DNA from: Galaxea fascicularis
Lineage: Eukaryota > Cnidaria > Anthozoa > Scleractinia > Euphylliidae
NCBI GenBank assembly: GCA_948470475.1
Contig: OX419337.1
Location: 33,050,372 to 33,114,371 of the forward strand
DNA length: 64,000 nucleotides
Direction: 5' to 3'
In this document: positions 1-11,199 of the stretch, piece by piece
How positions within the stretch are numbered: position 1 is the stretch's first letter
How the letters are laid out: the number at the start of each line of letters is the position of its first letter
The notes under the pieces: generated by a model
What the model saw: the letters and a program-made list of their open reading frames with translations, nothing else
The model's database searches: none
Told to the model about the DNA's origin: nothing
Position numbers and translations under genes: made by a program

Positions 1-858
1 GAGACCAAAACTGAAAGTATACATCTTAAGTTGAAGATGCGTATTCGTTCTGTGCATTGCTCCACTTTTAGAGAGTAGATTGCTTAGATTTCAATTGCAA
101 ATTACTAGATTTAAATAACAAAAGCACTCACCTCTCGAGGATCCTTCAAGGAAAAGCACGAGTTGATGTTTGGGGTGAACAACCGCTGACCTCGCAATAG
201 CCGGCTCACGACAAACCCCCACTCAAACCCCTAACCTGGGGGCGGTGAAATACAAATATTACCCAATTCCCCACCACCTCGGGGGTACAATTTCCCTCAA
301 ATCCCCTTCTTTTCCGTACTAATCCCCACCTTGTCCCGGGGTGGGGGGGGGGGTTTACATTGACTCCTGCATAAACTTACCAGGCGATGCTTGTTTTCTT
401 TTTATTCTTCCATTTCATGGACATGTTAAAGACGTTTGTTGTCGGAAATATCTTGCCTAATATGCCAACGGAGATTTGGAAGTATTTTGGACTTCAAAAT
501 TCATGCAAAAGTGCAAACAAGTTTTTCATGCAGCCGACAGATTGATAAATTTTCCATGCCTTGCGTTACGTGTGACGTCATTTTGCTGTCTCTTTTTTCG
601 ACAATAGTCAGGAACCAATCAGCGCGCGACAGTTTTGGCAGTTATTGTAAAAAATTAATTACAAATCCTCTTTTACTGATCAGCGTTTACAATTGGTGCG
701 AAATTGTAATGATTTTATACAATAGTTTCAAAATCAATAACATGTTTACCGCTATTGAATGTCGTGCACATTAAGTAAATCTTTCGCAGAGTATTACCCC
801 TATTATTGACCAAAGAACCCTTAATCTATAATCCTGCCTCCCTATTTTGGTTTCTCAG
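1..858. other. Non-coding stretch before the first visible exon
   Basis: I see no supported gene here. The sequence is AT-rich with a G run near 342-353. The end of the stretch (about 830-858) is a pyrimidine-rich tract ending in TTTCTCAG, the splice acceptor of the exon that follows, so this is best read as an intron of PARP gene 1, whose upstream exons are outside the window. Confidence 0.6.
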
Positions 859-1048
859 GCGTGTTTAACAAGTATTCAGCGGGTTCAGAATCCATCAATG
901 TACCGTTCCTATGCTATGAAGAAGCAAAGCATGGACGAGAGAAATGGAAATCACAAAAATGAAAGGCAGCTTTTCCACGGGACAAAACACGAGAACGTGA
1001 AGGACATAACTGCTCATGGGTTTAATCGTAGCTTTTGTGGAAGCAACG
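859..1048 (+). CDS. PARP gene 1, penultimate coding exon (ART domain, first part)
   Basis: Acceptor TTTCTCAG ends at 858 and donor GTAAGA starts at 1049. The 190 bp start in phase 0 (Ala-Cys-Leu-Thr) and end with one base of a Gly codon. It carries the conserved QNPSMYRSY, NERQLFHGT and GFNRSFCG motifs, including the NAD-binding histidine. Confidence 0.85.
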
Positions 1049-3092
1049 GTAAGAACGTAAACTACATTAGATAAATTTGCAAGATCTTCTTTTAGAGAAT
1101 CAGTAATATTCCCGTTAGCTCAGTTTCCCGCTCATCTGTGTCAAATAAATAAATGACCTTTATTTACCCTGTAATTAACTGAATACAGTAACAAGTTCAT
1201 CCTCCTACGTTTTTAAAGTCACAATTCCCAATAGATCATCTGACCAACCGCGTTTACAGAAGTATAGATAAATCAATCAAGTTAGTTACAGCATTAAAAC
1301 ACACAGGGACAAATTTCGGGGTGCACCTAACGTCTAAATGGACTTCCAGTATGCTGTAGTTTTGCCTGACTCCAAGTTTCTCCACCAAGGTTCGATTCAC
1401 TTCAGTTGAGTCCCAGTTGTTGCTGGGAGCTGTGAACGAGCTGAGAACTAAGTGACGAGTATTTATAACAAATGCTTTTTGTTATAATTTCAGACCTGAA
1501 CAAAGCGTTCCCTGAAATCTGACAGGTTGAACGTGTATGACGTAGAATTTACCGCTTTACGTGGTGAATCAAAAGCAATTGGCGGGGCTCCCGCAGGCGC
1601 ATGTGACCTTTAACCTAGAAATAAAACGTGTTGATTACCGATTTCTATGTTGTTCAGCTCTGAAATTATACTAAAACAATTATTCTCCTCAGGTTCAGGA
1701 AATATCGCTCGGTCTCAAACTTTATTTGGTAGATTTATGGGGTAATGCCCGCTACCAAGTGGCCATAGTGCCCAGGGAGTGGCTTCCAGCTCACCTAGAT
1801 GCATTAATTTGTGAGTAATTTGTGTCACTCCAAGCCACATCCCACAAGCTACTGCTGTTGGCCGTTTGATTTACAGTAATTTTTACGCGGGAAGCTTCGA
1901 CAGCTTTGGTGAACAAAGCTACGTATCTTTAGATCTTTCCATAAAAAAATGAGTTAGTTGTGTCGAGTATTTCCCCTTTAAAGGAGCTATATTACAGGCG
2001 GTTCAGTCATTTGATCCTAATAGGATTTACATCAAGGGAAAGTGAAAGCTCTGCGGTATTCTCTAATAGTTACATTCAGCTTTAGCCTGATTTCCTGCTT
2101 TGCCAATGTAACTTAATTAATCGCAAAATCTACAATAATTGAAGAACTGCATGAGAAAAAGACTCGCCACTCTCGATTATCGCCATTCCACAATAGATAA
2201 CCGGATAAGTTAGAAATATACTTCGATTTTCCTTCATTCGTAAGCGAACAACTCCGTTCAGTTGAAATCGATTGTAGTTCCAGTTGAAACGAATTGATCA
2301 AAGTTCTGAGGCTGTTGATCGCGATACTTTGTGGTAGTAGTAGTAGTAGTAGTAGTAATTTATTTATCCACATTTCACTAATGAGTGAAAACTCGTTTTA
2401 ACGTGAACGTGCCAGAGTAATATAAGAACTTTACATAACAAGCTAATCAAAAGGTAATAATAATAAGTAAAAAGAATATATGAAATAATATGAGAAATTA
2501 TGATACAATATAGGAAATAAAAAGAAATCAAATCAATAAAACTAAGAGAAAACTAGCATATAGTTAAATTCAAACTATGTACAAAAGTTACAATCACACT
2601 CCACTCTGGTAATACGGAAATAAACGCTTTGCCACCGTTCACGATCAAACAAGCAAACAATCTCTGTAGTCCTTAACTGATCCTCGCTGATGATTAACAG
2701 TTGTGTATACTGAAATCCCCCTTTAGTCTGGCTTACTATTCAACGAATATACGTTCGGTAAATTAAGGGCATTTTGATACTTCTATTCCGTAGGTGCGAG
2801 TTATGGCGATGGTGTGTACTTTGCAACAGACGCCTCTTACTCAATGACATTCTCAAACTCTTCCGGCCCTAAAGGAGAGTACTGCATGTTTCTTGCGAAA
2901 GTGCTTGTTGGCAAATTTACTAGTGGAAAGGAAAGGATAAAGACGCCGCCACCAATCGACCCAAGCAAGCGTGAACTTCTTTATGACTCTGTTGTGGACA
3001 AGACCGAGGATCCTACGCTGTTTGTTGTATTCCACGATGACCAGTGCTATCCTGAATACTTAATTACTTTCAAGCATTTACCAAAACAGTGA
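859..3092 (+). CDS. PARP gene 1: 3' end of a PARP14-like mono-ADP-ribosyltransferase
   Basis: The last two coding exons (859-1048 and 2794-3092) encode 162 residues of a PARP catalytic (ART) domain. They join in phase: the single base left at 1048 plus two bases at 2794 give Gly, reading CGSNG-ASYGDGVYFATD. Seen motifs are SIQRVQNPSMYRSY, LFHGT (triad His), GDGVYFA (triad Tyr), DPTLFVVF and YPEYLITF. The residue aligned with PARP1 Glu988 is Leu (TLFVVF), giving H-Y-L as in vertebrate PARP14/15, which are known mono-ADP-ribosyltransferases. NAD+ would be the donor; targets are unknown. In the two downstream paralogues the first ART exon is 333 bp; here it is 190 bp with an acceptor at 858, so this gene has an additional intron there. 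The 5' part lies outside the window. Family assignment is firm, the exact orthologue is not. Confidence 0.85.
1049..2793 (+). other. Intron of PARP gene 1
   Basis: Intron between the two ART exons, GT at 1049 and AG at 2792-2793. It contains a (GTA)n microsatellite near 2333-2357. No other feature is supported. Confidence 0.7.
2333..2357. repeat. (GTA)n microsatellite
   Basis: About eight consecutive GTA/TAG trinucleotides seen directly, inside the intron of PARP gene 1. Confidence 0.85.
2794..3092 (+). CDS. PARP gene 1, last coding exon (ART domain, end)
   Basis: Starts after TTCCGTAG and ends at the TGA at 3090-3092. It encodes ASYGDGVYFATDASYS, FLAKVLVGK, DPSKRELLYDSVVD, DPTLFVVF and YPEYLITF. 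The Leu of TLFVVF sits at the position of the PARP1 catalytic Glu. The exon matches the last exons of genes 2 and 3 in border and phase. Confidence 0.9.
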
Positions 3093-3282
3093 TGCCATAA
3101 GTCCAGGAAGTTTGTGCGGAAATTTATTTCTGGAAGAAAGGCTTGCAATTAGGGTGAAGGATTGCCACGCATTTTAGAGTGGTTTCAACTGAGTGTCGTA
3201 AACCAAAACCAGCAATCACTCTGACCAATACCCCCTACTCAGCCAAGTAAGTGCCACGATTTCTCTCCCCTTTTTCGGCCTA

Positions 3283-3505
3283 ATATCGACTTTTTGGCCG
3301 ACTTTATTGCCAAGATTTTTGTCGATTTTTATGCCGAGATTTTTTACGCCTTTTTTGTCGACTTTTATGGCGAGATTTTTGTCGCCTATTTTGTGGATTT
3401 TATGTTGAGATTTTTGGCGACTTCAGTTTGTCGACTTTTATGTCGAGATTTCTGTCGAGATATTTGTAGACTGTTTTGCCGAGGTTTTAATCCAGTTTTT
3501 CGTTG
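3283..3505. repeat. Degenerate T-rich tandem repeat
   Basis: Imperfect repeats of a unit like GTCGACTTTTATGCCGAGAT, roughly 25-50 bp apart, fill this stretch. The open frame read through it (a Phe/Asp/Val-rich low-complexity peptide) is a by-product of the repeat. It lies directly downstream of PARP gene 1; otherwise 3093-3671 holds nothing I can name. Confidence 0.6.
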
Positions 3506-3671
3506 ACGGGTCGGCCTTTAGACTTAGATTATAATTAGATTCAAGCCAAAATGATTATTTTCGTCATTTTCATTGCACTTCAGCTGTCTCAAAACGGGGA
3601 CCGGTCGGCGAGGATGGACGGTTCTAAATTGGCTATATTCCCACACTGCAAGTGCATCCGGTGGAGCTAAT

Positions 3672-3760
3672 GGCCGTTTTTATGCTAGACACGTTAAAGT
3701 CGTCTAAGACGTTAAAGTCATCTCCAGACGACTTTAACGTCTCAGACTACTATAAAAACG
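3672..3760. repeat. Short inverted-repeat element, GACGTTAAAGTCGTC family
   Basis: Begins GGCCGTTTTTATGCTAGAC and ends near TATAAAAACG. Inside, GACGTTAAAGTC and GACTTTAACGTC face each other, so the strand folds back. Related pieces occur at 4074-4158 and 4526-4594, so this is a dispersed MITE-like family. Confidence 0.6.
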
Positions 3761-4073
3761 ATAAATAAGACAGACGCATTTAACGTCTACAAGTGATGGA
3801 ACAGAGAATTTTAATTCTGATTGGATTGATTTCGGGAAAATCCAATGAAGTTTTGTTGGTCACACGACGTCCTTGTCTTTTCAGTGTCTTATTAATTGCC
3901 TAGCATTTTATTCCTTTCATGAATTTCCTTTGTCTTTCGAGGCACTTTTTAACTGTCTAAGACTTAAGGTTGGGTCTTGGAATCGTAAGAGATACAACAG
4001 AATCTCTGTAGAGTCAAGCCCTAGACTCAGTATAGTCAAACCCTAGACGAAAATAGCTTTCAACGATGTCATT

Positions 4074-4594
4074 GGCCGTATTTATGCTAGAGGCGTTAAA
4101 GTCGTCAAGACGCATTTGACGTCTGAGACGTTAAAGCTGTCTGGTATAAAAACGGGACGCATAAAAGCAGACAAACTAACGGACAAAAACAAGATTTTTC
4201 AGAAAAAAAACCAGGTTCTATTCTCGGAAGACACTGGGCACGAGCAAACTCGTCACCAAATAAACGTTAACACACGGATATATGAACAAAAGTAAACGTG
4301 GCGGAATTGCAGCTCCTCAAATTTATGTCTCGATGTCGCCTAGAAGGACAGATGCAAATATTTTTGAGACAAAAATCAGTCTAGGAATTAGCATTTTCTG
4401 GAGATGGACGAGGGACTAGATGTAGCCTCGGCACATGGCTTGTTTGTCTTGACGACCAAGAGAGCAAGGAAGGAACGAAGTGCCGATAAACAAAGGACTC
4501 AGGACTAAATGCGTCCCAGTTAGGGCGTCCCGTTTTTATACTAGACGCATTTGACGTCTGAGACGTTTAAAGTCGTCAGACGTTAAACGTTAAT
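4074..4594. repeat. Second and third copies of the GACGTTAAAGTCGTC family
   Basis: The piece at 4074-4158 begins GGCCGTATTTATGCTAGAGG and ends TATAAAAACGGGACGC. The piece at 4526-4594 carries the reverse complement (GCGTCCCGTTTTTATACTAG, then GACGCATTTGACGTCTGAG). They may be the two ends of one element of about 0.5 kb, or two solo copies; I cannot separate these readings. Confidence 0.5.
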
Positions 4595-4615
4595 CGTCCC
4601 CGACTTTCTCTGTCC

Positions 4616-4688
4616 GACCTCGTAGCTTAGTCGGCAGAGCAACGGTAGATCTAATCCGGAGGTCGTGGGTTTACACTTCAGAGTTTTA
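4616..4688 (+). repeat. tRNA-like SINE head
   Basis: Starts GACCTCGTAGCTTAGTCGGC, a good Pol III A box (TAGCTTAGTCGG). It is followed about 30 bases later by a decayed B box in GGTCGTGGGTTTACACTTC. The 3' acceptor arm of a real tRNA is missing. This fits the tRNA-derived SINEs common in animal genomes rather than a working tRNA gene. Confidence 0.55.
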
Positions 4689-4721
4689 ACTCTTGGGGAT
4701 ACGAGAGAGAGAGATACGCTT

Positions 4722-4826
4722 GGGGATACGAATTTTTTCTTCTCGTGCTGAAAGTATCTCTCACTCGTTCGCTGCGCTCACTCGTGAGAGATAGTTTCAG
4801 CACTAGAAGATAAAATTTGTATCCCC
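4722..4826. repeat. Foldback element (hairpin MITE)
   Basis: GGGGATACGAATTTTTTCTT and the following CTGAAAGTATCTCTCACTCG face CGAGTGAGAGATAGTTTCAG-like and TAAAATTTGTATCCCC sequence, giving two arms of about 45 bases around a short GC-rich centre. It lies just after the tRNA-like SINE head. Confidence 0.7.
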
Positions 4827-6783
4827 GCGCGGCCATGTAATATCCTCTATATTGTCAGCAGGAGCCTCTGCGGAGGAGAGAGAAACAGGGCCTAAATCAG
4901 GGAATTGGATCGGCCGCTGGCTGAAACAATGTCATCTAAAGAAAGCTTCATCTCATTGGTTCAAGGCATAATCATCCCACCCACCCATCTTACCATCTTA
5001 CCATGGAAGAATTTCTTGAACTTTATGTTGACATAGAGCGATTTTGTTTACTAGCTCAATAAAGTGGTACACAGTGAAAGGAATAATTTTAAGTGTCACT
5101 GAGTAGCTTCCGTGACTCTCCGTGACTTTTAAAAGCTGTTACGTGACAAAATGCACAAGGTGCACGTGACATCGCCATCGAAGGTCAATTTCTTGTTTTT
5201 GCGTGGTGCACATTTCACTCGACGCGGAAACACTGAAGTCTTTAAGAGCGCTTTTGTCCGCGGACACAGCAATCAAGTTTAAACAAAGGTCACCTTTAAT
5301 CTTTAAGTAGGTAAGGAAATTTACCTTATAATCTGTGATTCAAGGATATTTGTGTTTTACAGTCTTCCAGATTTTAAGCCTACGTGTTATCCTTTACTTC
5401 CCCGTAAACCGCCCTAGTTAGAAGTTTGACTTTGTTTACACATGTTCCCGTAAAAACACCACAGTTTTTGTAATTGTGAGGGTTTGAACTTGTATGTCAA
5501 GCTGACGGAAAGATCAGGGAAGGATTCGGTCGTGAGGAACCAAGACAATTATCAATGCATTTATAGAGCTTTGGTCGCATCTATTTACAGTTTCTGCAGT
5601 AAGCTCCGTTGTCTCAAATGATTGTCAAGAATCTGAACCTTTGCGGTAAACATTCAAAGAGTCCGGGTACAAAGAACGATTGCAGCTTGCGTCGTCCGGA
5701 CAAAATGACGGTGTTTGTGTGACAAAAATATAGTACTGGAAATGAAAAGGTTCGACGATAGCAAGGCTTTAGCATAATGAATAATATTCTTCAACCCGGT
5801 TAAACACGAGTAGAAAGGTATAGAACAGAACCTCGACACAACGAAATCCAAGTTATGACGAACACAATCGGGAAGCTTAAATGTAAAGCCTACCTCGATA
5901 AATCGAATGAATGTCAACACGCGACAGAAGATAAACAGAACAGAACAGACCAACAGCCATTGAAAATCCGGCATTTATCTTGTAACGAACTACTTTCAGT
6001 GCCGTACGGAGCTGCCGTGTGGCACGAATTTATTGTGAGTTCTACATTTTTATGATTTTTTACCGGCTTTTCCATGATCCGCAAAAAAGGTTCTCGCAAA
6101 TTTTTTTTCGCTGTGGATACTGATATGCCCAGCTGCCGGGAAGGGTCTGAAAAAAACTGAATGCCCGACAGTCAGACATTTTTATAGATTTAAAGGAAAT
6201 GGTCTGACCTAGCCTTTCCAAACTATCTTTGTTCGGATTTGCCATGCGATTGGGAAAAGGATAGTGACTTCGCGGCTGACTAGTTAGGCTTGCCAGGACC
6301 CAGAATAATATCTCGTCATTGATTGCGACACGCGTTGGTTCTGTCTTTGGTTTTCTCTATCAACATGATCTGGCTCTACGAACTCCACAACGATTTACTT
6401 CAATACATTAAGGAAATATTACCTGCTCTAGAAAAGCTGTTGTTCTTCATTGTACTTTCGGAAGTTGTTGAAGTGTATTTGAGCGACTGAACAGAACCAA
6501 CGCATGGAGATATTTCCCGCCAATTTTCCACAGAAAGAAGCCAGACCAAAGGTCAAACCGGTATGTTTGATGATTGTCACGCCTGATTTTGGAAAATTGT
6601 CACGCACAGTGTATCTTATCGAAATTGTTCAAAACTTACTGGTCGTACATGCCCAAAGATCCAATGGACATTTTCGGGGTTTAAGTACTGTTAAGGATTT
6701 AAAGACTAAATTTTCGTGGAAATCCGGAGAAATTTTCCGACTGCCGGGCATTTAACCTGAGCGAGAACCGTGCCAGGTGATCC
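4827..6783. other. Intergenic stretch, nothing recognised
   Basis: No open frame here has family motifs or splice context. The short open frames around 5654-6245 overlap on both strands, which is typical of chance. Confidence 0.5.
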
Positions 6784-7609
6784 GGCGTCGACAAAACCTG
6801 GATCGGATCACGGATCGGATCACGGACCGGAAAAAAGTAATAAAAAAATTGCGTTGGTCTTATTGTGAATACTGAGATTAATCTATTCTCTCTCCGTGTG
6901 CTGCCTCCATACTTGCGCTTCGCGTGAACCTCAAAACAAAAGAGCTCGTTCATTTTGCTGTATATATAATTAACATTCCTGTTGTTGGTCTTGTTGTATA
7001 AGGAAACTCATCGTATGAAATCACATGGACATTACCTGTCTTATTTCTTCCTAGATTGCGTTATCGTTATCGTTATCGTTCGACTGTTGACGTTATGCTT
7101 TACATTTGAAAAATAATCATTTTTTAAGAGAGTTTTTGTAAGAGTTAAATGTTTTTGAATTATGCATAGCTTGATTCGTTTGATCCAAGATTTGAAAGAT
7201 CATAGTTCAGATTTTAATAAGATATTTCAGACTCACAATTTAAAGACTTATCTCAGCAAACAAAAATTGTCTCTGTCATTGTCTGGTTTTTAGTGTATTT
7301 CGATTCATACGTTCTTCTTTAATGTTGTTACCGTTGATGTTAACGCATATTACAGGATACCAAACCTGAGTTAAATAAAACGTTCTATTCAAAGTAGAAA
7401 CTTCAATGTAATTCGCCCAGACAATCGAAAGCCAGCCTAGTTTATGAGAACCCCTAGCAAAGACTGCCAGAACTTTGAACGGACCATGAGGGTTATTCCA
7501 CAAAGTTATCAGGGGTATTTTGGCAATATTTGCTAGGCATTCTCTCGCCCTCTGTTTGATTCTATTCACGTGATCGGGTCCGTGATCCGATCCTGGTTTT
7601 GTCGACGCC
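6784..7609. mobile_element. Non-autonomous DNA transposon, GATCGGAT terminal-repeat family, copy 1
   Basis: Left end GGCGTCGACAAAACCTGGAT followed by CGGATCACGGATCGGATCAC mirrors the right end, which reads TGATCCGATCCTGGTTTTGT then CGACGCC. The bases directly outside are near-identical, GCCAGGTGATCC on the left (6772-6783) and GCCAGGTGGTCG on the right (7610-7621), 10 of 12 matching, as a target-site duplication would be. The interior has no recognisable transposase. The same terminal repeat recurs at 22000-22713. Confidence 0.65.
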
Positions 7610-7998
7610 GCCAGGTGGTCGCCCTTGAGTCGAACACGAAAATTATGTTTGCTTGAATTGCTTATCGCAAGTTAGTAGGCTATCATTTCAAAACCATTGA
7701 ACACTGTCCAAACTATTACAACCAAAATGTTCTTTGTTTTGACAAGCATATCATTATTTTTACGCTTCCGAATGCGTGACATATTTTGACCTTTTGTGTC
7801 ACTTTTTCTGGCGTCCTAAAATTTCGTAGTTCCGGTGACCCAAACATTTGATTGTAGTTTATTGAAGAAGAAACCTTGGTTTTTCGTTGGGTAAACATAA
7901 TACGACAACAAGCCATATAGCAAGTGGTGAATTTGATACGTGAATTTTGCCTCGTCAAAATCGGAGAAATTTTGGAAAGTAATAAAAAATCTCTAATG
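7610..7998. other. Intergenic stretch, nothing recognised
   Basis: No supported gene or repeat. The minus-strand open frame 7716-8249 runs across this stretch into the next repeat and shows no family motif. Confidence 0.4.
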
Positions 7999-8668
7999 GT
8001 ACGTTTCTTTGGGAGAATCCAAGATCGGATTTTTGATCTAAGCTCACGAGGTTTCTTGAAATACCAAAGAAAATCCAAGAAGAGATTTTTGTCTTGACAA
8101 CGCGCCCAGCGTGAGTTGGTGGTTGTTTTGAAAATGGCGGCAGGCCAATATTTATTTTTTGGAAGAGTTCCTCGTGGACGATTTACCGCAGCAACAGCTC
8201 CTTCTAGGACCAGAAGATGAAGCAGCAGCATTGACAAAGAGTTCTGCAAATCAAAGAAATTAAATGATCCGTTGCATTATTTACCTCCCGTGAACTTCTG
8301 AAGCAACGAGTATTTGCGTTTGAAATCCGTCAAGCATTGGCGAAATTTGTGTAGCTTTGAAGTATGTCCTATTTAATTACGATTTTCTTTGAACTTTTAG
8401 GTTCATTCTTTCTACGCCGAAACTGACTTTGGAAACCTATCTTGATCGTTCGCCATGTTAGGTGGACTTCTCATGGGTAAACCGCTTGCCAAAGGCACTT
8501 TTTTCGGATCCGTTCCCCCAAAGAAACGTACGGATCATGAATCATAATAATCCGGATTTAGATTGTATCAGATTCATGATCCATTGTTACTGAGATTTTA
8601 GTAAACCAACGCAAAATCAGTTTTGGATCTAGGAATCCGGATTTGGATTTTCCCAAAGAAACGCGCTA
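7999..8668. repeat. Inverted-repeat element with GTTTCTTTGGG ends
   Basis: GTACGTTTCTTTGGGAGAAT at 7999 faces CCCAAAGAAACGTAC ending at 8531 and a second inverted copy, TTTTCCCAAAGAAACGCGC, ending near 8668. The left end resembles the outer right copy over about 35 bases, so the element probably runs 7999-8668 with an internal copy of the end. Confidence 0.5.
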
Positions 8669-10067
8669 AAATATTTAGTTTGTGGTAGAATTTGACAAAT
8701 CGGACATCAAAATGTTTGTAAATATTTGTTTTTTTTTTAGTAAGGTAAGTAATGTTCACATTTACCTTTTTGTTGTGTGGACCCCACGAAAACTGATTTG
8801 AAAGCCTCCGAACAAACTTTCGCCTAAACCTATATTCAGGCAAAGTTTGGGAATTTTTGTTTTTTTGTTTTTTCATTTTGTACACCTGTAGGCGATATTT
8901 ACGGACAGCCGCTCTTAAACATTCATAGAATTCCCAACAATGCCGTACTTCGTGTTCTCATGATTGTTTTAGTATCATAGATCACGCTTCCACCGGTTGT
9001 CAACTTGACTGAGATAAAAAAGTATTTACACATACAATAGGAGCAGCCCTCATTAAATCAGCAATAGCACCACATTAATTTGAAACTTTCTTTGTAATCA
9101 CACATTTTCACGTTTTCTATTACACTCATTATTATTCTCGGTTACACTAGATGATCACCTTATACTTGTGTAACATTCTAACTGACGATGGCAGAAGAAC
9201 CGCTGGAACATGTATTCTATAAAAAAAATGTCGTTTCCTTTCTCAAAATTACGTCATTTCTGCTATTATCAAGACCTTTCGGTTTATTAGTGGCTGTTCA
9301 TCGAATGGACCCCTTGATTAAAACTTCCTTTTCAGTGTCAGATAAATTGGCGTTAAAATTCTCGTTTGAACCATCGATCCATAATAGATGGACCTGGGAG
9401 GCAGACCTCCGAAGCCCGTGGGGGTGCACCCGTCGCAGCTGCACGAATCATGAGGAATTGGAATGCCACTTACAGATTTTACTCTGGTAACACTCATTAT
9501 ACGCGCGGCGAAATGACAAACTACCCTTTGTAAAATGCGCCTTTTCGCGTGTCAAACGGGAAATGCCAGGGCTTAAAATGCATTTGCCACCTTGTGAACG
9601 GGAAGACTATTTTTTTTTAATAGACTGTCTTTTTGCTAATCATTGTTACCAATCTTTTTTGAACTAGACTTTTTTTTTACTTTTAATTTAAACAAAAAGG
9701 AATTTTATTTGGCTCTTATTTAGCTGATAGCATTGTAACCATCAACCTTCCATACGAGCACCTTCCATACCATAGTCTCTGTTAAACATTTTTCTCTTAT
9801 TAAATGAATTTGTACGATTTGGCCTTGTGTATTTGTGGCTTGGGCGCAAATGATGCAACTAGGGCCACAAATAAACTATATGCCCTCCAAAAGAAATGAA
9901 GTCATGTGATTGTCCTATCAAAGGGGGACCTTTTGAGAGTGAAAGGGTTAACAATGCCCTCCCCTACATTTATAATATGACTAGTGGCACAAGAATAGGA
10001 GAATTTATTAGAAAACTCATCAACAGTATAAATATTATCTGAATATTTCAAAGACGACCGGAAAAAA
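8669..10067. other. Intergenic stretch, nothing recognised
   Basis: AT-rich sequence with T and A runs. Short open frames (for example 9188-9490) have no motif or splice context. Confidence 0.45.
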
Positions 10068-10236
10068 TATCAACAACACGGAGTATTTAGGCGGTTACCC
10101 ATCCAAGTAGTAACCCCGACCAACAGGGCTTAAACAAACACGTGACTAATTACCATATGCGACTACGATGAGGACGTAACTCAACCGAATTTTAGACGTG
10201 GTCTGCCTGTGGTATCCCACGTAAGAATAGGCCATA
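10068..10236 (-). repeat. 5S rRNA-like dispersed repeat, copy 1
   Basis: Read on the minus strand, the end of this segment follows the 3' half of a 5S rRNA: GGTTACTACTTGGATGGGTA, then ACCGCCTAAATACTCCGTG, then a T6 run (TTGATATTTTTT) placed where Pol III would stop. Upstream on the minus strand is GTCTAAA...CATATGGTAATTAGTCAC, weakly like a 5S start, and ACCACAGGCAGACCACGTC. The same order occurs at 51748-51885. It is too divergent to be working 5S; a 5S-derived SINE head or a 5S pseudogene that spreads is the likely nature. Confidence 0.55.
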
Positions 10237-10370
10237 TTCGTATTCTCGGTATTGAACTGGATCTAGCATGAAGTGGAGGCTCTTGCGGGGGAATACATTT
10301 ACATATGAAAAGATTCCCCCGCAAGAGCCTCCACTTCATGCTAGATCCAGTTCAATACCGGGAATACGAA
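10237..10370. repeat. Large near-perfect hairpin (58-base arms)
   Basis: Arms 10237-10294 and 10313-10370 are reverse complements with one mismatch seen (CTCGG against CCGGG), around an 18-base loop. The core is GGATCTAGCATGAAGTGGAG followed by GCTCTTGCGGGGGAAT. It abuts the 5S-like repeat. Such near-identity of arms points to recent origin. Confidence 0.85.
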
Positions 10371-11178
10371 ATTCACCACGGGTTAAAAACAACAAAACAA
10401 TGAACAATGCGAATGTTTCTTTCGACTTGGTGGCGTTTGGCTACACTGTACAAAACGAATATGAACGATAGTTCCATGCTTTAGTAGCACACCGTCTTTA
10501 AGTCATACTGGTGTTAACCAAATGTGAATCAACAGTGCCTACGTAACCAAGCCAATCAAATCGTTAAGAAAATTGCCCCCATGCCGCAGTTTGTTGTTGT
10601 TATGCCTCATGGATCAATTTGAAACTTCAGCATACCCACCCCTGGGCATAACCCGTTCCCCCAAAAGGCGGGATTATGATCTGTTTTCTCAAAAGTAGCG
10701 AGGAATTTGACTAGCACTTTAAATTTGCACGGGACTACGAGCAGTCCTTATTTTTCTCAGGGATAGTGCAGCAATTCTAACAAGCGAGCGCGCGTGAAAT
10801 TGCCTCACGCGAGGACAAGCAACGCTCGAGGAGGAGGAAAAATTATTATTTTTCCTTCCCCGTCCATGGTGTCTCCTTGTTCGTTTCGTTCGCTTTATTT
10901 TTAGCTTTGCAGGAGTTTATGTAACGTCATTTCACCTAAGTGGGTGAAATATTTATTCGAAAGGGGCTTTTAAGAAAAAAGGTAAATGATGTTTGCGAAG
11001 TCGAATCTTGCTTTTATGGAACCTTTCATTATTAGGCAAGGAGCACTGATTACAAGCTAGGGTTGGCATTCAGCAGTTAAACAGCTATTTTGTCCCGAGG
11101 GAGGTGATTTAAAAGGTCAAATGACCGGAGATTGTCCAAAAGGGGTGTTCAAGTGTTATTTACTGATTTCTCTGTTAG
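10371..11178. other. Region upstream of PARP gene 2
   Basis: No coding motif recognised. The promoter or 5' exons of PARP gene 2 may lie here. A TTTCTCTGTTAG acceptor-like site ends at 11178, seven codons upstream of the ATG and in frame with it. Confidence 0.4.
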
Positions 11179-11199
11179 AACGTTAGTATCACATCAGAC

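Noticed and set aside
4616..4688. Functional tRNA gene
   Set aside because: The A box is good, but the B box is decayed and the acceptor stem cannot be closed; a SINE head is likelier.
7716..8249. A 177-codon minus-strand open frame
   Set aside because: It crosses the left end of an inverted-repeat element and has no recognisable domain.
10068..10190. Functional 5S rRNA gene
   Set aside because: Only the 3' half is close to 5S; the 5' half is too divergent and contains additional bases.
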